DNA of 37,208 bases, taken from an uncultured Eubacterium sp. (GTDB lineage: Bacteria > Bacillota > Clostridia > Lachnospirales > Lachnospiraceae). The stretch covers positions 1 to 37,208 of the forward strand of contig CANDJC010000038.1 of the NCBI GenBank assembly GCA_947384955.1, read 5' to 3'. Below the pieces are notes generated by a model that searched no databases, was not told the origin of the DNA, and saw nothing but the letters and a program-made list of their open reading frames with translations. Below are positions 35,981 to 37,208 of this stretch, in pieces; within the stretch, counting starts at the first letter, position 1; the number at the start of each line of letters is the position of its first letter. The position numbers were made by a program, and so were the translations under genes.

Positions 35981-36466
35981 TTACTCTGTAATCTCTTCCC
36001 CGTCTTCATCATAAAGGGTAAAGAACTTTGTATCGATTTCCGGATAAGAACGTTTTAAGGAAATCGGCTTGCCGCTGTTGCTTAAAAAGCAGTGCTCGCT
36101 TTCCGCTAAGGCACGCAGCTCTCCGGTTTCTTTATCCGTCATGCGGTAAACGACTTTCATTTTTACGCTGTTGTAATCAATGATGCGCGCTTCAATCACT
36201 ACGGTATCATGAAAATGCACCATGCTTTTATATTCACATTTTACAGAAAGCACCGGACTGATAATTTCCATCTCTTCCATTGCCTTGTAGCTGAAGCCCA
36301 TCTGGTCCATCAGGTTCATCCGCGCTTCTTCCATCCATCTGATAAAATTAGAGTGATGAATGATTCCCATCTGGTCGGTTTCGTAATACTGCGCTGTATG
36401 CTCGTAGGGGCGGATTTTGATTTTTTCTCCTGTGTATGGCTTGATTCTTGTATCTTTTACTGACAT
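35981..36466 (-). CDS. Acyl-CoA thioesterase, 4HBT/YbgC-like hotdog protein
   Basis: The 161-residue protein has the hotdog-fold signature YYETDQMGIIHHSNFIRWMEEAR in two halves at about 27-49, with catalytic Asp31, and belongs with YbgC/FadM-type thioesterases that release acids from acyl-CoA. A C-terminal extension rich in acidic residues follows the domain. AAGGTG lies five bases before the ATG. It heads the run of genes leading into polA, separated by 22 bp from the Pol I start, so co-transcription is likely. Confidence 0.88.
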   Translation of the reverse strand: MSVKDTRIKPYTGEKIKIRPYEHTAQYYETDQMGIIHHSNFIRWMEEARMNLMDQMGFSYKAMEEMEIISPVLSVKCEYKSMVHFHDTVVIEARIIDYNSVKMKVVYRMTDKETGELRALAESEHCFLSNSGKPISLKRSYPEIDTKFFTLYDEDGEEITE

Positions 36467-36682
36467 GCAATCACCTTCCTGTATTGTTTTTTTGACGATT
36501 CTATTTTTCTTATGTTTTTTGTTTTTTATTTTTTTGAGGATGTTTTTATTGTGAAATACTGCTGGGTATTTTGTACATACTTGTTATTATGCCACAGAGG
36601 GGAGGCAATTTCAAGATGCAAGGGAGGGGAAGAGGGGATTTTTCTTTGAAATTGTGTGGGGGAGGGGGGTGGCCTCTCGGAC
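36467..36682. other. Non-coding tract, T-rich then G-rich
   Basis: No credible ORF. The plus strand is dominated by T runs to about 36540, then a purine-rich G tract (36605-36672). The A-rich minus strand just upstream of the thioesterase probably holds its promoter, but I cannot fix the boxes. Confidence 0.5.
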
Positions 36683-36922
36683 GCCGGGTGGCGGGAAGAT
36701 GCCCTGGATTCCTGTTCCGGCTCCGGAATGTTAAGAAGCCCTAAGCATTCTGCGTTTACGCTGTGGTACCGGACGGGACGCGGCACCTATTCGCCCTGGC
36801 TGAATGCCAGCAGCTACCGGTGCCGCTGCGGCTTCGCCGCCTGGTTTTCAGGCAGAATGCTAAGGGCTTCTAAACATTCCTCCAATGTCGCAGGAATCCA
36901 GGGCATCTTCCCGTCACCCGGC
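36683..36922. repeat. Large imperfect inverted repeat with nested hairpin
   Basis: Arms of 71 bp at 36683-36753 and 36852-36922 match at 59 positions; most mismatches form one 10-bp block in the middle. The 98-bp centre has its own stem (GCGGCACC 36780-36787 with GGTGCCGC 36819-36826). There is no protein-coding signal; it may be a miniature inverted-repeat element or a structured RNA. Confidence 0.8.
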
Positions 36923-37001
36923 TGGTTTTTGGCTGGCTTTACATGAAGAGCCAGGGGTGCTTTGATGTATTTTTATTATGGCAGCGTTTTGCAAGAAGAC
37001 A

Positions 37002-37051
37002 CTGGAAAGCCAGCCATACTGTATCCAGAATGCTGTATGTTACGCTTGCCA
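37002..37051 (+). repeat. Direct repeat copy A
   Basis: The unit runs from CTGGAAAGCCAG to TACGCTTGCCA and is repeated 95 bp further on. Confidence 0.75.
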
Positions 37052-37096
37052 CTGACAGAACTGCTTTACGTCACCTGGATGTTTTCACTAACTTTG

Positions 37097-37154
37097 CTGG
37101 AAAACCAGTTATACTGTAATGCTGTATCCAGAATGCTGCACGTAACGCTTGCCA
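37097..37154 (+). repeat. Direct repeat copy B
   Basis: The same unit as copy A with a 9-bp internal duplication (AATGCTGTA) and a few substitutions; ends at AACGCTTGCCA. Confidence 0.75.
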
Positions 37155-37208
37155 AAAACAGCCGGGAGAGGGGATTTGCCCGGTCTTCCAGCGGCATTGG
37201 AAGAATGT

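Noticed and set aside
1-37208. tRNA or rRNA genes, insertion sequences, or known riboswitch classes
   Set aside because: None could be recognised by reading either strand; I could not run a covariance or homology search.

Overview
The window looks like a chromosomal segment from an anaerobic gut Clostridia, most likely Lachnospiraceae. The reasons are the type III glutamine synthetase, the polA-coaE-FtsA-like-walJ order, the AGGAGG-type ribosome sites and the moderately AT-rich base use. Apart from a gene tail at the left edge and one putative tiny ORF near 25.2 kb, every gene I can support lies on the minus strand.

Layout from left to right. 1-58: tail of an unknown plus-strand gene. 86-1009: M19 dipeptidase. 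1154-1680: YoeB/RelB-type toxin-antitoxin pair with its own promoter and terminator. 1776-4337: a membrane O-acyltransferase (MBOAT) and its SGNH-like partner. 4413-4735: a putative invertible promoter segment. 4918-24616: an exopolysaccharide/capsule operon of about 20 kb, transcribed right to left. It starts with an XRE regulator and a Wzz-like chain-length protein. It continues with glycosyltransferases, a heparinase-like protein, UDP-ManNAc dehydrogenase, an acetyltransferase, two AsnB-like amidotransferases, a Wzy-like polymerase and a Wzx-like flippase, and ends with UDP-GlcNAc 2-epimerase. 24691-25012: a second putative invertible promoter segment. 25231-25616: small genes. 25860-36466: housekeeping genes (glnN, walJ-like, FtsA-like, coaE, polA, thioesterase). 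36467-37208: a non-coding tract rich in long repeats.

The main discovery candidate is the pair of about 300-bp segments just upstream of the two surface-glycan transcription units. Each is bounded by 27-bp near-palindromic sites in inverted orientation. Each contains the same promoter, TTGCAA-N17-TAGAAT, which ends 8 bp inside the right-hand site and points away from the glycan genes. Flipping either segment would aim the promoter at its operon. The two loci share the site arms but have different 7-bp cores (TATAACA and TATAAGA), identical within each locus. This is what one expects of tyrosine-recombinase inversion sites that recombine only with their own partner. In the orientation given here both switches read as OFF. 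No recombinase gene is in the window.

How the glycan genes work together (inference): WecB and WecC homologues would make UDP-ManNAcA, the AsnB-like proteins might amidate the uronic acid, glycosyltransferases build the repeat unit, Wzx and Wzy export and polymerise it, the Wzz-like protein sets chain length, and the MBOAT/SGNH pair would O-acylate it. No initiating sugar-phosphate transferase and no active tyrosine kinase are present in the window.
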